A stretch of DNA of 64,000 nt from Pseudovirgaria hyperparasitica (taxonomy: Eukaryota; Ascomycota; Dothideomycetes; Acrospermales; Acrospermaceae). The translations under genes and the position numbers were made by a program. Below, piece after piece: positions 49,174-60,992 of this stretch; the stretch's first letter is position 1, and every line of letters starts with the position of its first letter. The notes under the pieces are model-generated. The model ran no database searches. It saw only the letters and a program-made list of their open reading frames with translations, and was not told the DNA's origin. The DNA lies in the NCBI RefSeq assembly GCF_010093815.1, contig NW_022985551.1, positions 1,038,186 to 1,102,185 of the forward strand, given 5' to 3'.

Positions 49174-49200
49174 CCACTCCACTCCACTCCACTCCACTCC
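49174..49200 (+). repeat. (TCCAC)n pentanucleotide repeat
   Basis: Five tandem copies of the pentamer TCCAC form a perfect tract. Confidence 0.85.
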
Positions 49201-49278
49201 CAAAACTCCACTTCAAAACCCCCTGCTCCAAGATCCACACACACACAACAAACGATGACTCCGTCTACCTATTCAGAC

Positions 49279-49326
49279 ATGCCATGCCATGCCATGCTAT
49301 ATACCATACCATACCATACCATACCA
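49279..49326 (+). repeat. (CCATG)n/(CCATA)n pentanucleotide repeat
   Basis: About three CCATG units are followed, after a short TATA interruption, by five CCATA units. Confidence 0.85.
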
Positions 49327-49426
49327 CAGCCCACCCCCTCTGCTTACCGCCTTGACCCCAAACCCCCACCTCCATCCGCCAAGATCCAAAAGCCCAATCA
49401 AATCCATTCTTACGTACCACGCAGTC

Positions 49427-49460
49427 AGAGAGAGAGAGAGAGAGACAGAGAGAGAGAGAC
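49427..49460 (+). repeat. (AG)n dinucleotide repeat
   Basis: This is a nearly perfect AG tract interrupted once by a C substitution; it is purine-only apart from the interruption and terminal C. Confidence 0.9.
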
Positions 49461-49618
49461 AAAACCCCCGGGGCCGCCAAGCTCGTATACACTCACTCAG
49501 CAGGAGTAAATATAGCAGGTAGCACGGTCAAAGAAAACACACCAAGACGCGCAAGCCCAAGCATAGCCAAGACTTGACTTTGGTGATTGAGCATGATGCT
49601 TGGATGTGTCTTTTGTGG

Positions 49619-49652
<34 letters not shown>

Positions 49653-49703
49653 TTCCCCCTGCTTTCTTGCTGGTTTGTTGGTACGCGCTTTTCTTCGGTC
49701 GGT

Positions 49704-49727
49704 GAGTCAGTCAGTCAGTCAGTCAGA
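49704..49727 (+). repeat. (GTCA)n tetranucleotide repeat
   Basis: About five tandem copies of GTCA/AGTC are present. Confidence 0.85.
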
Positions 49728-50051
49728 CTGTGTTTCCATCTGTACGTCGCTCTCGAGACGCAGGGCATGTAGTCTCGTAGATACACTATAGCATACCATT
49801 CATACGATACCATACCATAACACAGCACAGCATACCCACACACGCAGGGCAACAGCAACAACACCACCACCACCAGCCCCACTCAAAAGCAGTAAATTCG
49901 CGCATGAACTACATCCAGCATACTCCTCCCCGGCATCACGGCATCACGGCCAATCCAAGCACGCCGAGTAGAGTGTTGCGGTATCCGTGTTATCAGTGTA
50001 TCAACGCGTCGCCGTTTCGCTGTTGTGCTGTTATCGACGTGTATGGCGTGC

Positions 50052-50104
50052 ATGTATGTACGTATGTATATATGTATATATGTATGTATGTATGTATATA
50101 TGTG
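50052..50104 (+). repeat. (TATG)n/(TA)n repeat tract
   Basis: Alternating GTAT and TATA units form a compound tract of about 50 bp. Confidence 0.85.
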
Positions 50105-50548
50105 GTCCAAGGTACGTGTAATACAAGATCGACTAGTACACACTCTACACACTCTGTACACCGCGGCATACATAGCACGTACATAGCACATAGCACATAC
50201 ATAGCCAGCCAGCACTACAACAAGCAAGCAAGCAAGCGCGTAAGCATAGTAAACCACAGAGCAAGCAACCACAGAATCCATACACACACACACAACCCCT
50301 GCCCCCTAATCCCAGCATACCGGCAAAGACGAACCGAGAGCACATGATTGGCCCGAGGCGAAAGAAGCAGGAAAAGCGGAGTAGTGTTTCGGGTAATTAG
50401 GAGACGATGGAAGGGGGACTTGTTTGTGTATTATGTGTATGTGTGTGTGGATGGATTGGCTGATTGGTTGGTAAAGTTCCCCTTCCTGAGGCCTTTTTTT
50501 CATTCTTTATTTTTTTTATTTTCGTCGTCATAGGGTAGACGGTGAGGG

Positions 50549-50600
50549 GTTGATTGGTTGGCTGGTCGGTTGGTTGGTTGGCTGGTCGGTTGGTCGGTTT
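50549..50600 (+). repeat. (GGTT/GGCT/GGTC)n degenerate tetranucleotide repeat
   Basis: About a dozen GG(T/C)(T/C) units are present; the plus strand has almost only G and T here. Confidence 0.8.
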
Positions 50601-51660
50601 TAAGTTGTCGTTCAGGGCGCGAGAGGGGCGCTGTGCTTTGCTTGGATGTGGTGGTCATGTGATGCGCGAAAAAAAATGTGTTTCTCGTCGTTTGGATGCT
50701 CCGACGTCTGACGTTGATGGCCTTGTGCAGGACGTCCAAACGTGTGGGTGCTGTTATGATTCGTAGGCAGCGTGCGATGCAGAGCACGCCGTTTGCGCCT
50801 CAAGGGATTCGTGGCCTATGTGGATGGAAACCTGGAATGAAATGTTCACGGAGATTGAACGCAGATGGAGTGGAAGAAAGTACTCAGTCGCCGAGTCGGA
50901 CTTGGTGTCCGCCCAGACGAAAAACGTATATATTGCAACCGTATTCCAGCTGTGGATACGGTGCTGGCATTGGGGGACAGAATAGCCCCCCAACACGAGT
51001 GGATGTAAGAGTACGAGCCATACATAGAATGGTTGTCTAAAACGACGGTTGGTGAGCGAGCCAAGAACATGCTCTGGTATCTGAGAACAAGCAATGAAAA
51101 CAACAAAACCCCACCGCCCCGGGCTCGAATAGTTCCTCGACAATGATAGAGGCTTCCGACAAATGAAACATTGGTTCAACTCCTCGCATATGCATCAAAG
51201 TAGGCTTCTCCTTCCTAATTGTGGTGCCAACCTGGGTAAAATGTAAATGGCAATATATCGTGATAAAATGATGAAAGACAGGACAAAATTTCCCCCAATT
51301 TGGTATCGAGCCAGAATTGAGGTTTATACATAAATGTGCAATTACAAGACTTTCTCTAGAGCGTTGTTGAGACCATGATGGCCGTTGTGGATGAACTCCA
51401 AGGACATTCCGACTCGGGAGTCCGGGAGCGAGTTCAATCCAGTGGTGACGCCAGTTCTATTTTCGCGCCGATTGCAGACATGTCGTAGCAAATTGAAAAC
51501 ATCAAACCTAACTCCGCGTGGTAGTTGCTGACATCTTTGGAAATCGTCGTATCGTAAACTTTTTGAAATGGTAGGGTGTACTATCAACACATGGTAGAAG
51601 ATGGTGATAAAATGTTAAGCATCATGCTTAGGGTAAATTGGGCGGCATCCAGGCCAAGAT

Positions 51661-53033
51661 CTAGTAAACCCGGAGCTGGGGTAGGTGTGTTGACTGGAAG
51701 GTTTGTGCGAGTGGAGCAAACCGGGAATACCACGTATTCGGAGCAGGGCAAGGTGCGGGAGAAGCTTGTGGTTGAAACATCCCCTGCGGAACCTTCCTGG
51801 CAGTAGGAGCCAGAACGTAGGAAGAAGTCGACGAGGCAGAAGAGGTCGACGAGCAAGCCGAAAACACAGAGCTGCAACCAGAGCCTGCGCTGCCATGGGA
51901 AAGGTCTGGATGGAGGTATTGAGGGGGGGTATAGTGAGTAGGAGAAGCAGGGGGCGAGGGAAGAGTGACCATGGGACCCGAGGGCTTGGCAGCTCCAGCG
52001 TAAACATTCTCCTGTGAATAATTGGCGTGGTGGTAGGGTGAAGTTGGGATACTGAGCGGTGGTTGAGGAGCTGGTGATGCAGTTGCAGCACGCGCGCTAA
52101 AGGACGGGCACGATTCAATCCGAGCTCTCAATTCTGGAATGGTGATCCTGTTGGTAGGGTCGAGTTCAAAGATGCGCTTGAGCACATCGTCAAGCTCGGC
52201 CGAGATGGGCAAAATGGAACGGAGGAATTTAGGATCCTTCATACACGCCCGGAATGTGGAATCGTCGAAAGACGCCCGCTTCCATGGATTGCGACCGCAG
52301 GTTAGGTTGACGAGAATCACACCTAGTGACCAGATGTCATTCGGTGCCGAAGCATAGCAACTATAGGCCTTTGGTGAGCTTTGATGGCACTCTATCGATT
52401 ATTAGCATGCAAAGTCCGAAGGTACATCTTCAAGATCGACCCACCAGGTGACATGTAAAAGGTAGATCCACATCCGAAGTCCGAGGTGAGGCAATCCGTG
52501 GTGGCAAGTCCAAAGTCGGCGAGCTTGACCGTGTTGCCATGATCTGTTACCAGAATGTTTTCAGGCTTCAAATCCCGGTGGTAAATTCCAATGGAGTGGC
52601 AATATTCTACGGCATCCAGTATTTGCAAAAACACATTGCGTGCGAGTTCGTCATTTCCGACGTACTTGCCGCACTCTGTGATGTTCGAAAACAAATCACC
52701 CTCTGGGCAGTACTCGATGACTACAAAGGTGCAGTCGGGCGAATCCATGATCTTTACCAGGGAAACCACATTGGGATGAGCACTGGCACGATGATGCAGG
52801 GATATCTCGCGCTCCTGGAACTTCCTTTGACGTGGCTCCAGGCCAATCTTGTTCAAGGCCTTGACGGCATATGGAATGTTGGTCTGGATGTCGACAGCAG
52901 TGTATACTACACCGTATGCACCCACGCCCAATATACCAGTCAGCTGTAGCCTGCCTGCCAGGATTTGGCCTAGACGATCCTCGGGTGCGCGAAATCCATT
53001 GAGTGTTGGAGATGCTGGAGGGGTCGGCAACAT
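51661..53033 (-). CDS. Ran1/Sks1/Vhs1-like serine/threonine protein kinase
   Basis: Two exons, 52445-53033 and 51661-52391, with a 53-bp intron (52392-52444) give 439 residues. Start MLPTPPASPTLNGFRAPEDR. Kinase landmarks are: LGVGAYGVVYTAVD glycine loop, AVKALNK lysine, HRDLKPENIL catalytic loop, KLADFGLAT (DFG), FYMSPECH across the intron (SPE replacing APE), NDIWSLGVILVNLTCGRNPW, and a subdomain XI ending near RIESCPSF. This resembles the fungal kinase group containing S. pombe Ran1/Pat1 and S. cerevisiae Sks1/Vhs1, which act in nutrient- and meiosis-related control. The ~135-residue tail is Ser/Pro/Ala-rich and probably disordered. The frame stays open for more than 100 codons upstream of the ATG without another ATG, most likely pyrimidine-rich leader. 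It stands alone between two gene-poor regions. Confidence 0.92.
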
Positions 53034-55243
53034 GCTGTGATGGAAACGGAGGGGAAAGATGTCCTCGTGGTCCTTGGGGCCTCGGGGACAATTATGGCAG
53101 CAGCTTAATCCAATACGGAGAGAGAGAGGAGTCGTAATACCAGCAAGTCCTTTGGCAGCAAACAGGAAGACAAGAACAGGAGGGAGAAAAAAAGCAGCGG
53201 TATTATATATCCTGATAGTCCAAGAGTCCTGAGTCACAAGGGTGGCAAAGGCGATGAAGGGTGGTAGTGGGAAGAAGGTGAAGGCGACGATAGCTGTGAA
53301 TGGTTGTTTGAGGGAGGGTCGTGAAGGTGAAACGAAGAGGTGATGTTGCAGAATCAAGAGGACAGAAGGGGAGAGAGATGAAGTGGTAGAGGGAGTGTAT
53401 ATGAAGGATGTGAGGCGGTATAGTAGTTGTTGATGCGGCCAATGTTTAGCGGGAGAGAGTTGGGGTGATAAAAGTGACGGGACTAGGGCATGGCCCGTGC
53501 ATGGGAAGCGCGCTCAGTAGGAGTCTTGGACTGGGACGACCGAAAGCACTAAAGCACTAAAGCACCTTCCTTGACCACTCGACCACTCAGAAGGCCGCGC
53601 GGTCTGTGCGGAGGAAGAGTCAAGGGCGGGACTGTAAATAGGAAGGATCAGGCTAGAGGAAGGGCAGTGGCGCTATGACAAACACAGCACAGGTGGGGCC
53701 ATTGAAGGCGCCAGCGTCACGCTACTTCCCTCTAGCGCCGGTCGGCTGACGCTAGCGGACTGGGCACACGAAATGCCTGCGTGCAAGGTGACAAGGTTTT
53801 GTTTTGTGCAGGAGGGGGGCTTGTTTTGTGCAGGGATGCTTTGTGCATGGGTAATGTGCATGCCATCATCCATCCACCCACCACACCTCCTCCATCCATT
53901 CATTCACTCACACACACACCACACACTTACGCTCGCCTCCACCAGTGATCCGTGCGTATTCTGTGCTGAGCCAGGCGGCCTGTCAGGAAGGAGCAAAGAC
54001 CGGCGCCGTTCTTATCCCTCTTCACCCACCTATCGCTCTTGCCTTGCTCGGCCTTTGGATATGATGCAGCTGCCCAGGTAGCTGCTGCCACCACCACCAC
54101 CACCACAACCACCCACAACAACCACAACCCACAGGCACATTTCTTACCCTGCATCACGCTTAGCATCCCTCATCCTGGCTTTGGCTGGCCGTGGTCCACT
54201 TCCAGCGTCCAGCGTCCAACGACTCCAACGGATTCGATGGCGTGTTGCGTGTCCTCCAGCCTCCCGACTTTGACTCCATGCTTGACGTTGGGCGGATGGC
54301 GGAGCACAGCTGCAGGACCAGTCCAACAACAAGCAGCTCCATCGTCCGCTGCACGTTGGCTAGCAGGCCCTGCTCGCTTGAACAAGAGGCCAGACAGCAG
54401 ACAGCAGAAACCTGAGTGGTTGTGGTGTACTGTGCTGTGATGTGCCGTGTTGTTCTGTAGATTGCGCACCTAATGGCCATCTTCTCACCCCGACGGTTTC
54501 ATTGCTCGAACTATTTAGATTACACCCTAATACACCCAACGTTCCAGAGCGTGTGGCCAAGTACGTAAGCATGATTCTACACAGAACGCACCCTATTCGC
54601 GAACTTGTTGTGCATTCAAAACCGTATGTAACTGTGCAGCACTCCACACCACCACCACCATCACCGTCTTCTTTGTTGTCCCATTCCAATCATGCACACA
54701 CTTTCTCTTGACTCTCTCTCTCCGTCTCCGCCATTCACATTCCACAAGCGCCCTCGACGAGATGAGATGATGAGCAGCAGAGCGCCAGCGCGCCCCCTTT
54801 GCACCACCCACAATGCCACACTTCATCCTCTACCCACCCGCCGCCGCCGTTCGCTAGCGGCAAATATCCATATTTTTCTTGCTAGGCCGCTATTACTGAA
54901 GCTTGCTAAGTTGCTCTCGCTCTGGCTATGTAATCATCAACTTTGCTTTCCGTCATGCCACGATCGGCCTAGCCCTGTCTCAATGTCCTGCCACTCACTG
55001 CAATCAGCCTGGCTTGTCCCCCCGCGGCCGTTGCTTTTGTGTGCGTGTGTATGTGAGTGTATTATGTGGGTGTGTGTGTGTGCCATCCATCATTTCGCTG
55101 TACGAGCTGCTAAATATCCCTGCTGCTAAACATGCCTGCCTTCTGGTGAGTCGACTTGGGCCGCCTGTAGCGTCGACACCACTCTAGAGTGTTGGAGTGC
55201 CAGCTAACACACTTCGCCCCCGTTGGTGCTGACACAACTACGA

Positions 55244-55264
55244 GCATCGCATCGCATCGCATCG
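55244..55264 (+). repeat. (ATCGC)4 pentanucleotide repeat
   Basis: Four tandem copies of ATCGC are present. Confidence 0.85.
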
Positions 55265-58200
55265 ACAAGGCATTGCATTGATTCCCTCGACGGCTTTGGC
55301 TTCATGCACATGAGAGCTCCAGGGCCCGCCATTGTCATCCATCATCATCATCATTGTTACTATCATTATTATTAAACTTATTGCCACTGTGGTCTGCCAC
55401 TATCATGGTCGGCCCCGGAAACCTGTCCGTGTACGCCTGTGTGTGTCACCTCGCCCGTTGCAACAGATCCTGTCGTCAAGCTCAAGAACCTGCTGCCTGA
55501 TCATTCTTGCTGAGAACAGAGTGGAAGCCGTTGCGTAACAAGTCATCGCCTCCCCGGGCGAGGCTTGGACGCTTGCGTGCACAAAGAGAATCTCGGGCGA
55601 AGCCATTCCAGGCCGTTCCGGTCAACTGTCCCTCTGTCCTCTGTGGCTGACTTTTCACCACCCTACCTACGTACGCCAGCAATCCCAGCGGCCATTCTAG
55701 CGTAGTGTGTTCCAGTGCCATGAGCCATGACCGCCGCCTTAATCCCATCCCATCACCAAGGTCTCTCTCATCGGAACGGGAGGCGAAAGCATCGTAGGAG
55801 CACGCGGCAGAATCCAAGACGACGCTTGCTGGATCATGATGCTGCCTTCTTCTACCCAATCCACTGGCGACGTTCTGGTTGGCTGTGCCGCAAAACTCTG
55901 TCGCAGCAAGGTTTGCTTCATCGCACACCTTACGCGTCTGTGTGCTTTGGCGATTTTTGGCTTTTTGCGGCTTTGCTCTGGCTTCGGAGGCAGGGAAAAT
56001 GCATCGGCTTAACACACACAGAGTGATCACGCGTGCAGCCGCTGACTCCTCCCAATGTGCCACTTCCATCTCCCATCTCCCATCTCCGTGTCATGTATGG
56101 TATGCTTCGTGCCTCTTACTGGCTCAACCACTACTACCAAGCTTTCTTCACCAGCTGTATGTTCTGTCCCCATATCCCTTCTATAGGCTCTAAGCCTGGA
56201 TGCCTCCCCGTTCGCGAGCAGACTCCTACTGTTGCCCCCAGCGCGCCGGCGCCTTGTTGTGTGCATTTCGGGTCACGCTCTGACGCCGATCTTCCGCATC
56301 GCATTCCTCTCTCTTGCCTTGCAACTTTGCCCAGTCATGCTTGCCGCTGACCAGAACATTACGAACCTCACATCATACCCTGTCATACGGACCTTTTAGC
56401 GACGCTCTGCTACGAATCATCCACTCTACTCTCTACGTTTCGTGTTTCTGCCTCTTCTTTCACCGTTGCCGCGCGCGGTATCTGACTGTGCGACGCTGAC
56501 TGTCTCCAAGAGTCCAAACAGCACGGCATTTCCCCCGTGCTCGGCAGAATTCTTGTGTCGTGTCAAGCACAAGTTGAGACGACTCGAGATGCAGCCAAGT
56601 TTGATGATCCTCATACATCTGGCCAGCCCCTGATTGGCCGTGCGATGGAGCTTTCTGGAAAATCAGACAATGAGGCGCCCGATTCGCCCCGATTTACACG
56701 CGTCATCGTCATTGGCCACGTCCAATATATTGTTGATCCCTGCTCGATAATGATGCTAGTGTAGTTCCCGTTGGAGAAAGATCTCTGGGGCTTCGTCCTT
56801 TCCTTCTTCGGGCGTGCTGCTAAATACTGCTACTGCCGATAACATAGGGGTAACTCACAGCACGCATGCCGTCTTCTGCCATACGTAAAACCTCTGGTGA
56901 TGGTTTGTGGCCCGGGAGCGGAGATTACACTCCTGGCAGCGAATGAAAGATGCCCCCGTTCTCGGTGTGGAAGAGCCCAAAACAGAAAGTCTGCAAGAGA
57001 AAGTTGTCCAGATTTGGCCGAATCACGCGCATCCGATCCGCCCGTTGTGATGAAAAAAAAGATTGTGACAGGCGCCGAGAAGTGCCGACCGAAGTGTTGT
57101 TCGTTAATATTATGAGCGCAGCCAAGAGCCCTTGCTTGCTGGTCATGCAATCTAGACAACGTGGCAGGGAGAGAAGAGGGAGGTTGCGCTGCGTTGCGCA
57201 ATCAGCTAGACCGTCTCCACACCACCCTTCAACCGCCTCCTTTGAAAGCAACCATGTCCCTACAAAAATTTATCGATAGTCGCGTATGATAAATTATTGA
57301 ACGCGTTTCGAGGCCCGCTTGCTTAGCCTCCGCCACGCCATGAAATGCCAGGTGTTGTTTAGATTATTATTGTTGACTGATAATCAGGAACAAACAACGG
57401 TCGCGCATCCACTCTGGACCAGGGGGGCCAGGTCAAGACGAAACGGCCTCGTCAAGTTTATTGCATTCTATACGCAGCCGCCTCCACATCAAGACAATCG
57501 TCCGGCAGAGCGATACAAGCTAACGGCATATGATGATCATTGATATTATTGTCGTGACCATATTGGATCTGTTCCCGTAGCTGAACCCCATTCCTATCAT
57601 TACCAGGCAGCGGCAACACACGGTTTGACGTATCGAACCGTACCACAATTTTGACCATTGGATGCACGCCTTGTCGCCGGCCACTATTATGCGATACTCG
57701 GTCTTGGGACCAACCAGAGTAGCAGCGCCTACATCACTGCGCCGACATTGATCATGTATTGGGGTTTTGACATCGTGTCGCCCCGTCCCAAGAGCATGGG
57801 ATCGGATTCATTGCGAGACCACCTCCCTCGTCCCATGGCTACTCATGACCAGACAAGAGTCCGCTGGTGCACCCGCTCAGACAAGGCTCGGCGGCTGTCA
57901 AGGGGCGCTGCTTGTTGACCCAACGATCTGTATCTTGTTTCCGTGCCGCAATTTGCGAGGCGCGCCGTGTGGTTAGCGGAATGTCCGCTGCTGGGACTCG
58001 AAGGTAATAGTCGCCAGTTGTTTGGTATTATGGACTATCACCATCGTCCGGCGACAGACACAGGCTACAGCCAGGATCGAGCATGCAACCTGTCAAGCTA
58101 GAGTCCCGAGCGCGGAGGTATACTTTGTCTTTGTGCTTAGCGAACCCTCCGTCAAACCTACGGACAAATCATAGTCAACACGGGGCTCTGCAGCCTGTAT

Positions 58201-59353
58201 CAGTCACACTCACCGCTAATGTGCGCGGGAACAGACGGCATGTTGGCGTTGCGTTCTGTATCGTCGCGTAGCTATCGATAGAAGCTTGATGTCCACTGTT
58301 GATGACTCGTTCTCGTTCTCGTCGCAGTCCACCCCCGCCATCCGCTCATGCTTCCCTTTCATGCAGCATCTGGGATCGCGAACAGGATCCCAACCTTCCA
58401 TCGGACTCGCATCCAATCACCACTCGTCGCAACGATGCATCACTAACCGCATCTACTCTCTAGCTCGACGAGCGCGTTGCATTCGAAAGCCTAGAACATG
58501 CGCCGCACTCTGTCCTGACTCCGCTACTCCACAACTGCGTAGGTTGTGCATACACGCCCCAGTCGCAGATCCTATCCGCCTGTCAAATGTCAACCACACA
58601 AACAATGCCGTTGTCGCTTGTCGATGCGCGCATATCCATCGCAACGCAGGATCGCCATGGGACATGATGACATTCTGACTCGCTTCGCATCTGATAATCA
58701 CTCGCGCCCCCCAGCCTTCGAAACACCCACACCCAACTCCCTCAGCATAGGCGCCGCTGCCACAACGATTGGCCATACAGATCCTCATCTTGGCGACGCG
58801 CCAACTTATCATATGCAGTAGTAGTATTAGCCGCTCCACAAACAATCCTGAGTGAGCATTTGTTGGTGTTTATCCTTCACTTCAATGCGTTGTCCGGACA
58901 GATCTACAAGTTGATCCTCTAGAGTCTGGCATTATTTATTGTTGCGTCACACAAGTCACTGTCGTTGAATGCCCGAGACAGGCACCTCATTGGTTGTCGT
59001 ATTACGTCCATGACCTGAAACTGCCACATGTGCGCACCTCGTTCAGTGGCCTACGTAGACGTCGAAGGAATATGTTTGCCATCCCAACGGATCATAGGAT
59101 GCTGATGTTCCCTCTTCCGCCGTGAGAGTCGAAGATCGACTGAGCCAGTCCGCCGTTGCACACGAATCATCCCGCATCGAAAATAGCATCATTGAACGCG
59201 TGTCTTCATAGTCACGGGTGCTTGCCCGACAATGTGAGGCATAGATGTGTGCACATCTCGGAGAAGAGGACACGTCCGGCTCAGATCAACCCCACTGGGC
59301 GGCAGCATAGACAGCATGTTCCAGATATAACGCATCACCTGATCAGCGCGATG

Positions 59354-59395
59354 CACGCAGCACGCAGCACGCAGCACGCAACACGCAACACGCAA
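59354..59395 (+). repeat. 7-bp minisatellite, six copies
   Basis: Three copies of CACGCAG are followed by three copies of CACGCAA and then CA dinucleotides, showing stepwise divergence of the unit. Confidence 0.9.
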
Positions 59396-60528
59396 CACAC
59401 ACTGACACACACTCAATATAACGCACAGCTCAGATCTCCCGACATCTGCATTCCTATGACCTCATGGGCCTCGCCGCTGCGGCCAGGACCCTGCCTATGT
59501 CTCTGACATCAGCCCCTACACTCCGAGCCGCCGTTTTGTTTCATCGGCAGGAAAAAGAAGGGACAAGGGCTCGAGCACTGAGCCTCGCCCTCACAATGCA
59601 CGATGCTTGATATTCTTCTTTTTTTTTTTCGCATGACGCGCACGGCCATGCCGGAACGCCCACTGCATGACCCTGTCTTCCGCCCTGCAAACTCACCAGA
59701 GACATATTCTGTCGGACTGCACGCTGACATGCCCGGGCGGCCAGGTTTAACAAGACCAAGACTGCGCAATATGGAACGCGGCGACGGACAGCATTGAGCC
59801 AGGCGAGACGCGTCTTGTTTTCCTTGCAGAGCCCGGCTCGGTGCTCGGATGGGCTGTTACGCTGAGGCGCGGTGACACTGCTTTTTCTGGAAGGACGGTG
59901 AATGGCCGTGGCACGTCAGGTTTCATATGAGCAGCAGAATGGTGTCGCGGGGCGCCTATACGATGTCTTTGCTAAGCCCTCCTCCCTCAGACCAAGAAAT
60001 TCGCGCTCTTAGTACCGTGCAGTATGCGTAACAACAACACGGGGCGCTTTCCAAGTGATCGAACACGACGTCGATTCCAACAACCTCCATCAAGTCCGGC
60101 CATCTTACTTACGTCAATCCTGCGGCCTTTGGACGAGTCCGAGACACCGACACCGACGGAAGACGATGGACAAAATTCTCCTCGCGCCGGCCAGCTCCAC
60201 CTTTGACTTTGAAAATTGTCCGACTTTTATCAGCATCCTATCGCGGAGAATAAAGCATATTCAATGGGACTTTTTTTCCTCGCCCGACCCACACCCGTTC
60301 AAGGCGAAGTATCCCAACGCACAATACCTGGTAATTAGCGCAGTAGATGTCTGCTTTGTCACGAACGAAGACAAGAAAAAGAACTACCGCTAGGGAACAA
60401 GAATAGCGAGAAGTACGAACCACAGTCCCCAATCGCCATCATCGATCCCCCTAACCCTTCTGAACCGTCATCCACATTTCACAGCACATTGCCTACGCAC
60501 CCGTGAACGTACCAATCTCTCTATGACA

Positions 60529-60541
60529 CCCCCCCCCCCCC
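60529..60541 (+). repeat. poly-C run (C13)
   Basis: Thirteen consecutive C residues lie inside a C/A-rich segment. Confidence 0.9.
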
Positions 60542-60827
60542 AATCCCACGACAAGAATCCCGATCATCACACTCCCATTCCACATGAGCGCACTCTATCC
60601 CGCACCTATCTCAATACCTAGTCCCACAATCCCAATTCCCCCCTTCTCCCCAACCTCCCAGACCCAAATACCAAAATACCAACTCAGACCTCTCCCGCAC
60701 ACTCGCCCACGGCAACCACACACCATCTCCCCAACTTCCCAAGCGCTACGGCCCCCAGCCCATCGCCTACCTACCTACCATGCCCTACCACTGACCATGT
60801 CCATCGTACCATGGTCCCCCAAACTCC

Positions 60828-60992
60828 CTAGTCCAACTCAAGTCCATTCTTGCGAACCATGGGTGTGCTGGCATCGCGTAGGGCGGCAGCCTTACCGCGA
60901 CTGTAGACCGAAGGGCTAACTAAGAACTTGGATGCCTTGCTCTCGGCCGCGGAGGCTGGTGAGGTGGAGGTGATGTCGAATGTCGGCCTTGT
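60828..60992 (-). CDS. candidate terminal exon of a small unrecognised gene (partial)
   Basis: Reading the minus strand, a 54-codon frame plus stop (TAG at 60828-60830) encodes a peptide that begins TRPTFDITSTSPASAAESKA, continues with a SKFLVSPSVYSRGKAA core and ends MVRKNGLELD. Composition and codon choice (mostly C/G at third positions) look coding, unlike the surrounding simple sequence. A stop codon lies a few codons upstream and there is no in-frame ATG, so it must be spliced from an upstream exon if real. Acceptor candidates are ctacaag at about 60988-60994 and tctaag just before it. Upstream on the same strand (61.0-61.2 kb) the sequence is C/A-rich like a fungal leader. I could not find the first exon and recognise no family. 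Confidence 0.4.
   Translation of the reverse strand, partial: TRPTFDITSTSPASAAESKASKFLVSPSVYSRGKAAALRDASTPMVRKNGLELD

Larger units (their letters stand above)
40629..51660. other. 11-kb gene-poor region with microsatellites
   Basis: This region lies between two convergent genes (transcription factor and kinase). Many open frames of 60-200 codons exist on both strands, but I found none with family motifs, clean intron joins or a coherent coding pattern. Sequence up to about 47.5 kb is of ordinary complexity with a 17-bp palindrome at 41744-41760. From 48.1 to 50.6 kb it becomes a dense succession of simple repeats, CA/CT-rich on the plus strand up to about 50.3 kb and then GT-rich. It could hold non-coding transcripts or long UTRs, which cannot be decided from sequence alone. 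Confidence 0.5.
53034..60827. other. 7.8-kb gene-poor region upstream of the kinase
   Basis: No recognisable gene is seen in this region. It is moderately GC-rich, with short simple repeats: CCA triplets at 54087-54108, ATCGC pentamers at 55244-55264, a 7-bp minisatellite at 59354-59395, poly-T near 59618-59629 and a C13 run at 60529-60541. From about 60.42 kb the plus strand becomes strongly C/A-rich. It may be an extended kinase promoter, possibly with non-coding transcripts. Confidence 0.45.

Noticed and set aside
55482-56069. 195-codon minus-strand open frame
   Set aside because: There is no family motif, odd amino-acid composition, overlapping open frames on the other strand and no splice partners; it is likely chance in GC-rich DNA.
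57960-58010. Possible tRNA-like stretch (ggttagcgg ... ggactcgaagg)
   Set aside because: It has a partial resemblance to A and B boxes, but the T-arm stem does not pair on either strand and no acceptor stem can be formed.
60055-60393. 112-codon plus-strand open frame
   Set aside because: The second half has fairly ordinary composition but the first half is not coding-like and no family motif is visible.
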